Shown here piece by piece: positions 24,672-36,245 of a stretch of DNA of 64,000 nt (its first letter is position 1; each line of letters begins with the position of its first letter). The translations under genes and the position numbers were made by a program. Under the pieces are notes generated by a model. It searched no databases. It was not told the DNA's origin and saw only the letters and a program-made list of their open reading frames with translations. This DNA comes from Polytrichum commune (Eukaryota; Streptophyta; Polytrichopsida; Polytrichales; Polytrichaceae). The stretch is taken from contig OX485804.1 in assembly GCA_950295325.1 (NCBI GenBank), positions 22,754,001-22,818,000 of the forward strand, in the 5' to 3' direction.

Positions 24672-25382
24672 ATGAAGGTCGATCCGGAGGCACCCGTGCC
24701 CTCCAAAACGTACAAAAACGTGCACAAATACAAGAATACTGGGAGATATGGGGCCTTGGATGAGTCAGTAGTCGAAGATTTCAGACGTTTCTTCATCGCT
24801 TGATGATCTTATTTCTAGAGAAGTTAACGGTCGTCTCTGCTCTTGATGAAGTTACACCATCACTTTGATAACCTGCAGCGACTCAATCAGTATAGCAAAT
24901 AGACTTCTTCTAAGCGTCCTCCGGGTAATGCCACTATTAAGTAAGCACTGATTTCCTGCTCTGACCTCGAATATTTGTGAGGTATTAATGACAACGACTT
25001 TAAATTATACTTTGATTGGCAGGAGGACACGATTCCATATGTTTTGGCAGCAAGGTATGAGTTCGCCCTCACATCCACAACTGTTAGGGCGGGCAAAAGG
25101 AATTCCTCCATCATCGAAGATTGATGAGTATCAATATAGTACTAAACTCATTCACCGTTTTTCTTACCCTTTTGTTTTAGAAGGTTATTGAATTTTAAGC
25201 ACCATTTGTGTGAGAAAGTAATCACATGGCAGGTTATGTTTGCTCGAGAACGTAATTCCTGTCTACAGGTGCCATGCCAGGACCACGCGCGTTGAATTCA
25301 AGCTGAAGGAGACTGCAGGAAGAGACGCTGAGCCTCTGGAGCTGTACTTTAATGAGGATGACATTATTGAAGATTAAAAGCT
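24672..25382 (+). pseudogene. Decayed second gene fragment of unit 3
   Basis: ATG 24672 opens a frame matching unit 1 exon 1 (PVPSKTYKNVHKYKNTGRYG compared with VSSKKYTLMHEYKETGRHG). The exon 1 donor (AG/GTGAGT in unit 1) is altered to GAGTCAGT, so translation runs to TGA at 24801-24803 after 43 codons. Exon 2 (25023-25054) and exon 3 (to 25382) equivalents are present, but exon 3 has indels and an in-frame TAA before its donor. Later exons are missing. Confidence 0.65.
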
Positions 25383-25439
25383 GGTACAACCACATGATAT
25401 GAATAAGAAGATTCTGTGTGATTAGCAGCTGAAGTAAAA

Positions 25440-28084
25440 TTTGAAGTGTCTTTCTCATGAAGTCAATAATTTATTGTCTACTATTAAGCTGTTTTGTTCT
25501 ATCCAATTAGTCGCAAATTATCTCAAGACTGGAAAAGTAGAATTCTGTTGACTTACAATGTAATAAATAATTTTACAATCCGATGAAAACATGAGCATCA
25601 TCCTACATTGTTTGAAGCTCTACCATGCGACAAGTGATTGCCTCATGTAAGGTCAATACTACCGGTCTAATTTATTTAGACACAGGGTCATCAATAGGAC
25701 AATGAATGATGGATTCACAAGGTTCATTTTTTTATATTTTATGGTTTTGAGAATATAATTTCATAGAACAAGTTATTTACAACTTGCACATTCAAATGTT
25801 TATGCACTATGCTCTTAAAACACCATTTCAAACTTAAAAAAATAATATAAAAATATTGCACTACAAGTGTTAGAACCTTGTGACACATTACAATTGGCAT
25901 ATTGCATTAAGCCGAATATATGGAAGCACCCACAATGCAATTCGTCACTCCAATCTAAAACAGTACATTGAAGTTTCACTCTCAACTATTTATTTTCATT
26001 ATTTGGTTTTCACAATTGATATTTGTTGCCAAATTTGTTCTAAGTGTGTGTTAGTTAAATAGATTGAATTAGAATGCTTTCATTTTATAACCATGATATT
26101 GTTCAAAAGCAAGTACAATATTATTTTCAATGTAGGTCATCTAAATTTTGAATAAAAAACTCTTTTTGAAATGAAGTAGTAAATCTCATATATGGATGGT
26201 ATGAAAATTGATATGTAAGACATACATGTGTTAAAATATTATAAGACAGAGAAGCTAGAAGATTAATTGTAATAGAACATATGGAGGCATCCATAGTGCA
26301 ACCTTAGACACCATACTTGAATTCTAAGACCAACTAAAAATATTATTTAAGTATTTTTTTATTTTTTATTTTAAAAATTAATTAAAGATTAAAATTAAAG
26401 ATTTTTTATCTAAAAAAATCTTTTAGAAAAAAACCTATGACAAAATAAGTTATCCGATCAAAGTTGTTAACCTTAATCATATTATAAAATAAATTATTCA
26501 TGTGAGCAATGAATAGAAAATGTACATTTATGAATCATAAGATATAGGCTATTACATGAACTCATAGCCTTGTCAAATCTAATAAAATGGTGTGAGGCAT
26601 TTTGAAGTACGTAGCATAATATATGAAATACTTATCTTACTTTAGTATGAAAGATGTTTTAATAGTTTAGTATTCGGAAAAGGTGTTGATGAATGGGAAG
26701 AGGTTTGAAATTGGTCTAGTAAAAAAACTAAGAAAATTGTGTCCATCAATTCTCTATCAACGAGGCCAAAACTTGTGAAGGTCGCAGAAAGAACTTAAGA
26801 TCATTTTCTTAAGGATGTACTTAAGAGTAGCCTCGGTGCAACATTTCAGGTTATTAATTAATATTGGTGTTTAATATCTTGAATAATAAATTCATTTGTG
26901 GGTTTGACATTGATTTGTACATCTAAAACATGAAACATGACGTGTCCTTAAATTTGTCAATATGCATGCAATCCACGTGAAAAAACTGACAGAGAAATCC
27001 AAGAAGGCCATTGTCATGATGGTCATGGGGCTGAATAATTTACATGGTGTGCTTGCCAATGTGTCCATATATATAGCCAATCTATTTTCATAGCTTTACA
27101 TTCAGTTGAAAAAATGGGAGGTTGAAGCAAAGAGGTAGCGTAAACATTTGGATTTGGTGGTACTTTGGGCACTTAGGAAATTCAAGATTGGCATCCTTAA
27201 CTCCCTCTTCCCAATGATGGCGTTTAACAATTGTTTTTGGATAACATCAAGGAGTTGTAACTCAATAGGTCTTTGGGTTTCCATTAGATATACTTTGTGC
27301 ATTTGATTTTGAGTACTAGTCTTATAGCATTGTTCACAATTTACATATGATCCAATCATTTGGATTTTGTAGAAAAACTTTGATAATCTTACATTAATCT
27401 ATATTGAATCATAATTTCCTAATTAAAAACATAAAGCATTAACTTTATATTTACTTTGTGAAAGCCAATTTTTTCATGTGGCATTTGTCCATGTATTCCA
27501 TCATTAAAAGTGAAATAAAAGATTGAAACATGTCATGTTTCATACTCGCAATAATAGTTGTGTTTGCCATGATTGGATACCTTGAAGTTTCTCACATTCA
27601 AAAGTGTTGGTCATTACCATGTGGTTGGTTTTAAGGTGGCAAGGGAAATCCATCAAGGAGTGTCCTATACTAATGGTCATCATCATCTTATACCAAGGTC
27701 TAAAGTTGCTACTTAATGGTACTAAATTCATGACTATAGTAAATTCTACGCTCAATTATCATAGATTGCAAGAAAATTAATCCGTGCTTGTGATTAGTGC
27801 ATGCAACATGCTTGGCAATGAATTGTGCCAAGTGCCGATACTTTTAATGATTAGTGCCAAGTGTTGGTACTTTAATGAATAGTGCCAAGTGCCGGTACCT
27901 TAAGTGGATAATGCCAAGTGCCGATACCTTAAGTGGATAATGCCAAGTGTTGAAATGAACAATGCTTCCTAGTCTTAGATCTAAGATCTTTTGGTGGCGC
28001 TAATTCACAGTATAAAGGAATTTAGTATCACCTTCAATAATTTCCCACCGTCACTAATTGGTGTATTTCATGTAACTTCCATCA
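25440..28084. other. AT-rich intergenic/inserted DNA within unit 3
   Basis: No supported gene. Its very high A+T with poly-A and poly-T runs (26330-26420) differs from the flanking unit. Apart from the minisatellite at 27829-27960, I found no diagnostic motif. Confidence 0.5.
27829..27960. repeat. Minisatellite, ~30-33-bp unit, five copies
   Basis: The unit is roughly AGTGCCAAGTGCCGATACCTT plus a variable AAGTGGATA or AATGAAT spacer. Copies have GTGCCAAGTG or ATGCCAAGTG. The two central copies near 27905-27945 are almost identical, suggesting recent slippage. Confidence 0.8.
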
Positions 28085-28510
28085 AAAGATAATTGTTCCT
28101 TAGTTTTCATAAGGTGCACATCTATAGAAAAGGCCACCCAAGTTTTCCAAGTAACCAGTAGAGTGCTCACTGCCATTCCTATCTTCCTATTTATAAAACT
28201 GTATGCCCACGCAGATCCTACTTTTGCACCAGTAAATTAAGAGATCTTCATTTTATGGAATATTTAATCAAGACCAAGTTCTCTTTCTCACTCTCAACAA
28301 CAAACAACATCGTCACTCAAACCCCTCAAACTCCAAACTAAATTTCGTCTGGGCGTCAAACTTGACAGTGACATATTACACATGCATGTCACAGTGATTT
28401 TTTTATAGCGAGTCAGTGACAATTACAAAGTTGTCACTCCTTCAAGAACTACTAGATCTGAATGTCATGTACTTTCAACCTCAGAAGAGCCTAGTAGTTA
28501 GGGTTGTCAG

Positions 28511-31500
28511 CTATCCTTCATCTTCGTCTTCATCCTCGCATAAAACTATTTCATCTGGGTCTGTTACTGAGGATTTCAAACTAGACTCCAACTCATCCAC
28601 ATCATCAGGCAAACCTCCGTTCTCTTGGGCTTCTGAGTCGTCATCATCGAGAGGTATTTCATTCGGGTCTGCCTCTGCTACCCCTAAAAGTCAACAGCAC
28701 CTGGTGTCAAAAAAGAGTTTGTCCACTCCAAAATCATCCAAAGTTGGAGACAAAACTTCATATATGACAAGTATAGCACTTCAAAATTGCAGATTCCAAA
28801 TTCACCATTGGTCCGAGAAGTCTAACCTGTAGCTGGTAAAGCAACTGGAGGTTGCCCTGGAGTTGAATCTAAGGCATGGTCTAGGAGGTATGGTAGTTCC
28901 AACAGCTCTAAAAATGCCTCAGTTTGTGGGTTTCGCACATGACCTGTGTTAAGAACAGGCAAACAATTTGGCTTCAAGTTGACAAACGGACTCAAAATTA
29001 TAGATCCACTATAAATGACTGCTCTACTCTTAACCCTTAATTTTTGATGTTGATAATTGCATTTCTAGTCATTACTTATAAAAGTAACCCTTATTGAAAT
29101 ATTTTTATTCTCCCATAACAAAGTAAGTTGATATAGGATGAAAATATGGTCAGGTGACAGAATACAACAAACAATACTTTACACAATCAAGTATTTGTAG
29201 CCACCATTCCTACATATGATTATAGTCTTTCTTTCAAACCAATTTGACAGTCGTAGGTAAGTTGGTATTGAGCCTTGGGGCACAATCTCTCAAAGAAATG
29301 CCTTGCTATAAATTGCTTATGACTTATGTAACCAAATTCTTACACATGGGTTTCTATCATGTCAAGATGCTCAATTTAACTTCCAACTATATGGATGTAA
29401 TATATGTGATGTGTAACAAATTTTGTTTCAATATTAACAACATTGGAGCATTGAAAATCTTTAATTTTCAAAATCCACCTTTTGACCTTTTAAGGGCTAG
29501 ATTGGGGAACTTCCACTAGACATAGCTGTGGTATTGGTACTGTGTTGTTGAGAACCAACATCTCTTCATGACACACAATCCATTTATGGGTAATGACATA
29601 CCTGGAGACTGGTTTCCACCTCGTCCCCTAGGTTGGTTTGCCTGATAAGGTGGCACTGTCATCGTGAATTGTGTTGAAATGGCCGATCCTCTCTCAGCCA
29701 GTTGCTTTGTCACCCACTGACGATGTGCCTCCAAATTCAATGAATCTCTCCTACTATGAAGGATGTCAAGACAAAATGGAAACAACATTGATCATAGTGC
29801 AAAGATAAGGAAGAGGAACTCATGAAGTAAGCGTACCTGGTTCACACCTAAAAATGGTAAAACAAGTATCAAAATTTTAAAACTACTAATCAGGGTCACG
29901 AAAGCAAAGACTTCAATAATGTTGATCCAAGAGGTACACCATTTATGGTATTTAGTGTCACTGACTATTTGAAATTACACAAAGCTATAAAAAATTACAT
30001 AGAATATAAGCTTTTACCAGGAATAATGTTTATGTTCTACAATGTCCAACCATTCTCTTTGACCCTTGTTGGTAAAATGAAAACTACTGCAAGGATTTAT
30101 AGAATGGTGTGACTCTGAACAGTAAGTGACAATAAATACCATAAATGGTGTAGTATTTGGTGTACATGATTGTGTCATTAATATAGTTGATAAAGATATC
30201 TGAGAAATGCAATATCAAGGATGGAATAATACAGTTGCATTGGTCGCCGAGTCAAGGGAAGAAATGGGTGATATGCACGAGTAATGGTGAGCCAATCTTC
30301 ATCATGCATGAATTGCATTGGTCCAGCAGCTCCTGGTATGTCAATCACCTACACTAGTCCACAAAAACAATAAGAACAAGAGCTATCAATTTAAGATACT
30401 GCCAGTTCAGTACTTGAGATGTGGGAACATTCTAATTTTTTTGTAAAGGATTGCAATCAATTAGGAACCTTTTTATGAGTGGATGAATGCACCACTGGAG
30501 ACCCACAAAAAAACAAATAGTTGACATTGCCACTAGCAGAATATCACTAAAGGACAAAAGCAGAAAAATAAGTGGTACAGCAATATCTGTTAAAAGGAAG
30601 TTTGCAGGGGTAACCCACAAGCACCTGTAAAAACCTGCGATGAGGGAGGCATTTGTCAAGTGCCAAAAACTTTGTTGTCTTGTTGCTGTTAGGATGGTTT
30701 ACAAGAGCAGCAAATTTTGTGTGAAGATGCGCTGAAAACCAATAATCAGGCTTCAACTTATGCAGCAGCTCCTCGCCAGCATTGCTTCCCAGCCTATTTT
30801 CCATAATCTGTCAACATTGGAATAGAAGGTGAATTAGACCATCAACAACATGAGTTGTATGCTTTTTACATCTCTTTATTTCTGACACCAACTTAGGTCT
30901 TACTTCCACATCCAGAAAACAATGAGGTTTTTTCTTTTCTTTATCCAAGAATGTGGCTTGATTCAAGTTGGATACACAACAGATTACAAGTTCACTATAA
31001 TTTGAGTGTAAACAATGATAAATTTTCTGTGAGATCCTCTCAGACGTCCATGTGAATTAGAGTTTGTTTCCATGACATAAAAAGACAATCACAAATCAAT
31101 TTCCATATTCTGACCTCTTGTTGAAAGTACTGCTTATGACGAAGCAATTGTTGTACATCTCCATATTGTGTAATTCCGCGAGGCCAGTCATGTGAAACAA
31201 AAACATCAATTGCTCCTTCCAGTTGCATAAGTTTCTGCACTTCGTACTCCCTCACATGATAAATTGATCGTATGTCAGAATCATTGTACGGAACTCGTTC
31301 AAAGTGGCCTGTTCACCCAACAAGACAAGCAAGTAATCTCAACTTGCATTACTTGCAAAGGAGACTGCATCTCAACTTAAATGCCATATGTACCAACTCC
31401 TCATGGCTTACTTAAAGAGGAGAAAAAAAGAAAATTTGAGAAAGAGAAAGCTAGTATTGTAACAAGGAATTGCATTCAAGATGACTGATCCTGAACATAA

Positions 31501-33029
31501 GCAGTAGATAGTGCTTTGACTTGCCTTTGCAGTAGTCACCCTGCTTAAAGATTCCAGAAAGCCCACCAATGCGAACACCCCCAAAATTCACTACTCCAGC
31601 AAATCCCATGAAATAGATGTTCGGTGCCACAAATCCACCATAGTACCTGACCTAGCCCATGCACCCATACAAACTGCTCAAAATCCTCCAAATAGATGAG
31701 ATCCCAAAAACTGGAATGAACTTCCCTTTCCTATAAACATCGTGGCCACACGTTCAACATGTAAAATTTGCAAAACAAATACACCACACGTCTGCAAGTG
31801 ATGTTTCATTCCCTCTCTGATAAAATTACATTATAGACAGCATGAAGTTACAGAGATGGTACTCACAGCTCCCAAAGATAATTAGATGCTTCATGGTTCC
31901 CACCCACAAAGAGAGTGGGGTAGGGTGCCTTCTCAACACCCGAATAATACTTCCAGAAGCTATTCATAGCACGAAATTTTGCTGGGCAGTTCAAAGACAG
32001 GAGATCTTCTTCATTCCGCACAGCCTGAAATAAAACATCAACAGTATGTTACAAAATGAATTTGTACACAAAAACCAGAAATGATTGCATGTGAGGTTCT
32101 TAAACCCTAAACCCTGAACCCTGAACTCCAACTTGCTAAACCCACAGTTATTTCAAGGAGTTCTGGTGGAATCGGTTGCCCATGACAATGGGTGAAGATT
32201 GCACTACAAAATATGTATAGCATTCTTAAGCATGTGTGACGACACTCTTTCTATTCTAGGTTCAAGAATCAAGGTCCTTAATCACATCCATGGATGCCAA
32301 ACATAGTCTAGTGGCATTAAGCTCTCATTAGTCGACATAACCTCATTGTTGATGCATATGATCTTCAGACACAAATCAATCTTCCATCTACCATCAAGGT
32401 TCAAGTGAAGAGGTGCATGAGTCCCCAATGGAATCATTCTTAGGTTATCCTGTGGATTACCTAAGAATTCTTCCATCCGCATTGAGACTTAAATAGGTTA
32501 CTTAAGAATGTCATGTGCAACAAAATGATACTCTCCTTAATTACTCTTCTGTGTATGTGTAAGGACGCTCTCTTTCTATTCTAGCTTCAAGAATCTAATT
32601 CCTTGATCACATGCATGAATGCAATCGAGCATAATCAAGTGGCGATAAGACCTCACTAGTCAACGTAACCTCATTGTTGATGCCTATGATCTTCGAACAC
32701 AAAGCCTTCTTCCATCTACCATTAAAATTGAGCGTGTCCCCGATGAAATCCTTCTTAGGCTATCCAAATTACCTACGAAGTATTCCATCTGCAATGAAAC
32801 TTAAATAGGCTGGCTACTTGAGAATGTCACGTGCACCATAATGATGCTCTCCTTGATTATTATTTTGTGGCGATTGGAACTCATAAAGGTTTAGGGTTAC
32901 AGCAACCTGGAAGTCGCCACAGCAGATGAGCAGATCAATTTTAACATTCTCCACAACCTCCAAATGTTGCAAAGTGGCATAAATGTTGTCCAGGTCGCCA
33001 TGTGCACATCCCTCCACAGCAATCTGCAT
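28511..33029 (-). CDS. DBR1: RNA lariat debranching enzyme (metallophosphoesterase), nine exons, 445 aa
   Basis: It hydrolyses the 2'-5' branch of excised intron lariats in the nucleus. CDS exons in transcript order: 33029-32907, 32024-31867, 31646-31525, 31308-31115, 30807-30625, 30348-30233, 29753-29602, 28943-28827 and 28683-28511. All phases agree and the total is 1,338 nt. The N-terminus is [14 protein letters not shown], then [62 protein letters not shown] and [14 protein letters not shown], i.e. the metal-binding motifs of the family. C-terminal parts include [19 protein letters not shown] and an acidic tail ending EDEDEDEG. The start is the ATG at the family position; an upstream in-frame ATG would add MLVSTA-type residues. 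The third intron has a GC donor (AAAG/GCAAGT). Identity is very secure; a few splice sites are inferred. Confidence 0.95.
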
Positions 33030-33414
33030 CGCAGTAGAAACGAGCATAGATGAAGAAACTATCAAAATTTACAAAAAATGATAAGGAAGTTGCATTTGCA
33101 TTTCTTAATTGCAGGAGCAGAAACAGAGATGAAACTAACCCTCATTGCGCCTCGACGATGATTCTGAGCGTGTTCGTATGCGATTCTCCAAAACCCACAA
33201 CCACTTTCGCTTTCAAATGAAGTTTTACGAAATCTCTGCGACTTGCGGGGCAATTCTGGCGCCAAATCAAGCTGGTTCCCCAAAAAAATTCCTCCCAAGG
33301 TGTAGGCGCCGTGAGCTGATACTCCAGTCCCCGACATCATTTTTTCATCCGCTGTCATCAACGTTTATCGTTCAGTATTCATCCACTATATTAAGTAATT
33401 ATAGTTCATCATGT

Positions 33415-33665
33415 AATAATACACTCTTAGCTCCGTAATATCAACCTCCTTAATGTCACTCCTTCTCTTATATCCCCAAAACCCTAGGGTATGGATATTC
33501 TAACTCCTTATCGTCATGTGTCCCTCCCATATATCACATATTCTAACATTATAACAAACCACTGGCAAATTCAAACCACACACTTGCATGCATCACGTTG
33601 TCATCATTGTAATTCTTTTCATTATTTTAATGTTGAATTTTTATTTAATACAATTGGTTTTAATG
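33415..33665. repeat. Dispersed repeat, copy B
   Basis: Related in the same orientation to 22755-23010; see that entry. It starts shortly upstream of the presumed DBR1 promoter. Confidence 0.65.
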
Positions 33666-33999
33666 CCCACGAAACCAAAAGGCTTATGGGATTAAATGGT
33701 TCATACCCAACTTCAATTTTGCATTGGAATCAATATATAACCCTAATAAAGATGAAGTAGAGGAGCATCTCCTGTATACTCATAGTTGAGATTTTTATTT
33801 TCATATCACATAAACTTTATCGAGGTTCCAACCAACAAATGTGTTGACACATTTCAATCCAATCATGTCATTGTTTTTTATGTTCCAACTTAGAAGAGAA
33901 TATGGTAGAACTTGGATTGTAAGGTGGAAGGGATGGACACACAATACAAAATTTTAAATGCTCTTCAATGAATAAGGATTTTTTTTTAAAAGACATGTG

Positions 34000-34230
34000 T
34001 TTAAAAGAGATTGGGATGTATGCTCAAAATTTGATAACCGTTTTAAATTCAATGATCAACATAATTGGGGGGGGGGGGGGGGGGGAGGGGGGGACCTATA
34101 TGATCCATCAATGACAATGAGAATGTTCACTTTGATAATGAATAAGATATTCATATGAGCTTTGAAAAATTATGAAGAACGTGGCTACAACCTCGACTTG
34201 GACTTGCTAACCATCTTGTACTAAGTTTAG
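34000..34230. repeat. Dispersed repeat pair member 1, with a poly-G tract
   Basis: Shares TCAATG(A/G)TCAACAT, a G run, ACCT(A/G)TATGA, TTCACTTTG(A/T)TAATGAATAAG and TTGCTAA(C/T)CATCT with 35945-36170. The G run at 34067-34093 is 26 G interrupted by one A, against seven G in the other copy. A reverse-complement relative may lie near 46790-46860. Confidence 0.65.
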
Positions 34231-35944
34231 TGGGCTGGTTGGAAAAACTAACCATTTAAGACCTATCTACCTTGAAGAAGTCGAAGCATACCAAGCTAGT
34301 ATGTAAAGCCAAATGTTTCTAAATTGTATGTGGTTCTCAAACCTATCAAGTGGCCCATCAATTTTCCCAAGTCACCACACAAGCCAATCATAGAATGCAA
34401 GAATGTCCATAAGTTATCAATTGTTTAACCACAAATTTATGAAGCTTTCCTTCTTGTGGTTACTTGGGGGCCATGTGAGAGGACCACTCCACTTTGTTGA
34501 TCAACCCATAACTATGGCTTCAAATTTGTGTCCAAAGCATTTTAGACATCACCCTTAAATCAATTCCAATTAACATTCACAATAAAGTGTATGGGCATCC
34601 CTGTAGTCCAGTGTCGGGGGAGATTTTTGGGTACAATTTCACAAAATCCTAGTTACATGTTGTAATCTTTCAGTTTTTTCGTTACTAATTTGAGTTATAT
34701 TCCATAGATTCCTCTAAAATGATCAACAATTTGGTTCATCTATAACTAACGGTTTGTTCTCCCGGTTCATTGCTATAGTTGGTGTCCCACAGTATACATC
34801 CTGATGTTATAAAATCATGTGGAACCCTACTTACATTTGCCACACCCTGTAATATATCCACCTACACTTATTTTGAAACCAATAGAATTATTATCACCTA
34901 TAACACAGACCTCTTACGTTGAATAATATACATCAGTAAATAGTGTGCAACCACATCGGTATCCCAATGTCTTTTCAGTTGGGAAATGAATCTTAATAGT
35001 GTGCCTCAAGTAATTTACCATTACCGTGCTTAGTGTAGTGAGACAAGCATTGTCGTAATTTTGAACACCAACAGTTTTCGTTGGTGGGAGTAGCACACAG
35101 CTGGGAGACATTCAAATGGATCCATGAATTTTGATCAGCTTCAGTACTCGTCTAGGTTTGCAAGTTAAGTCATCATCCATGATGTGTACAAACATTTACA
35201 GTGAAGAAAGAAAGGATGTGGCAGGGCAAAATTCATGCGCAAACCAAGACACATGTAAATTTTTTGGGGGAGCACTCGGTCATGGCTAATTCAGTCTGCA
35301 TCTCAATCGGGATTTGATTTTGTAATATCCGCCGTTTCTTCTTTTCGCCGCCTTTTCAGCTGCGCATTCGAAAAAGTTGCTTCGCATTGTTGTTAGTATA
35401 GGTGAATTTGACTACAAAAAACCTCCTTTCTTGTGATGGAAATTTCGGCATTACAGTACTATAATCTCTCCCCCTACGGAGCTGCTATTGAGAAACAAGA
35501 AGTTGGGTTGCAATATACGGAGATGACTTCGCTTTGAAAAGGAGATAACCTCCTCAAATTTAGATGTACATTCACACACTCAATTTGGAGGGAGGGAATT
35601 ATTATTATCGCATACGAGCGCACCTCTCATTCATCTAACATAAAAGCCCTGCAATAGTATGCATCCTGGATGTTACTCTTTTTACTTGGTTTGACACTGG
35701 ACCTAGCTTTAAAGATCCCACATTAGTCTTGTTCAAGTCATTTGAAATGAATCAGCCATAGGGGGTTAAGTTCTGATGACGAATGGATGAGAGGTACGCT
35801 CGTATGCAAAATAATCCCCTCTCCCTCTCTCCATGTAGAGGCCATTTCGTTCAGTAGATGTGCCTAATTCCAACACAACAATAAATTTAAACACCTATAT
35901 TTGAGTGGTATGTGATTAGGTGTGGATCTAAGTTTGGATACCAA

Positions 35945-36170
35945 AAAGACATGTCTTTGAAAGCAACTGAACTACATGTTCAAAATATGCTAACCATTCA
36001 TGGTTCAATGGTCAACATGATTGGGGGGGACCTGTATGACCAGTTAATAAGCACATGAGATTTTCACTTTGTTAATGAATAAGGTCTATATCATATGAGA
36101 CCCAAAATTGTGAGGCTAAAATGGCTATGGGCACAATTTGGATTTGCTAATCATCTCGCACTAACTGCAA
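35945..36170. repeat. Dispersed repeat pair member 2
   Basis: Same orientation as 34000-34230 and diverged at many positions. It ends shortly after the last recognisable exon of the ADD-domain gene (minus strand). Confidence 0.6.
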
Positions 36171-36245
36171 TGTGTTTCACATTCTTGATGACAAGTGGGT
36201 GCACAGAGAAATGCATCCGAATAACACACGTCGACCTTAAGTATA

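Larger units (their letters stand above)
23440..28290 (+). repeat. Duplication unit 3, rearranged and decayed
   Basis: It begins with a module like those at 4077 and 12149 (23515-23900). Two successive partial gene copies follow (24068-24300 and 24672-25382). The conserved 3' flank only reappears at 28085-28290, so about 2.6 kb of unrelated AT-rich DNA (25440-28085) has been added inside. Confidence 0.6.
33030..36245. other. Intergenic region between DBR1 and the ADD-domain gene
   Basis: No supported gene. Short minus-strand frames just upstream of DBR1 (to 33361) probably lie in its 5' leader or promoter. The region holds dispersed repeats and a long G tract (separate entries). Confidence 0.55.

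Noticed and set aside
28416-28832. 138-codon Ser-rich plus-strand frame
   Set aside because: It is the complement of the acidic C-terminal exons of DBR1; the minus strand gives in-phase exons with a family match.
29244-29519. 91-codon plus-strand frame
   Set aside because: Falls within an intron of DBR1 on the other strand, low-complexity hydrophobic residues, no support.
29516-29788. Separate 90-codon minus-strand gene
   Set aside because: Its middle is DBR1 exon 7 (29753-29602); the ends run into introns.
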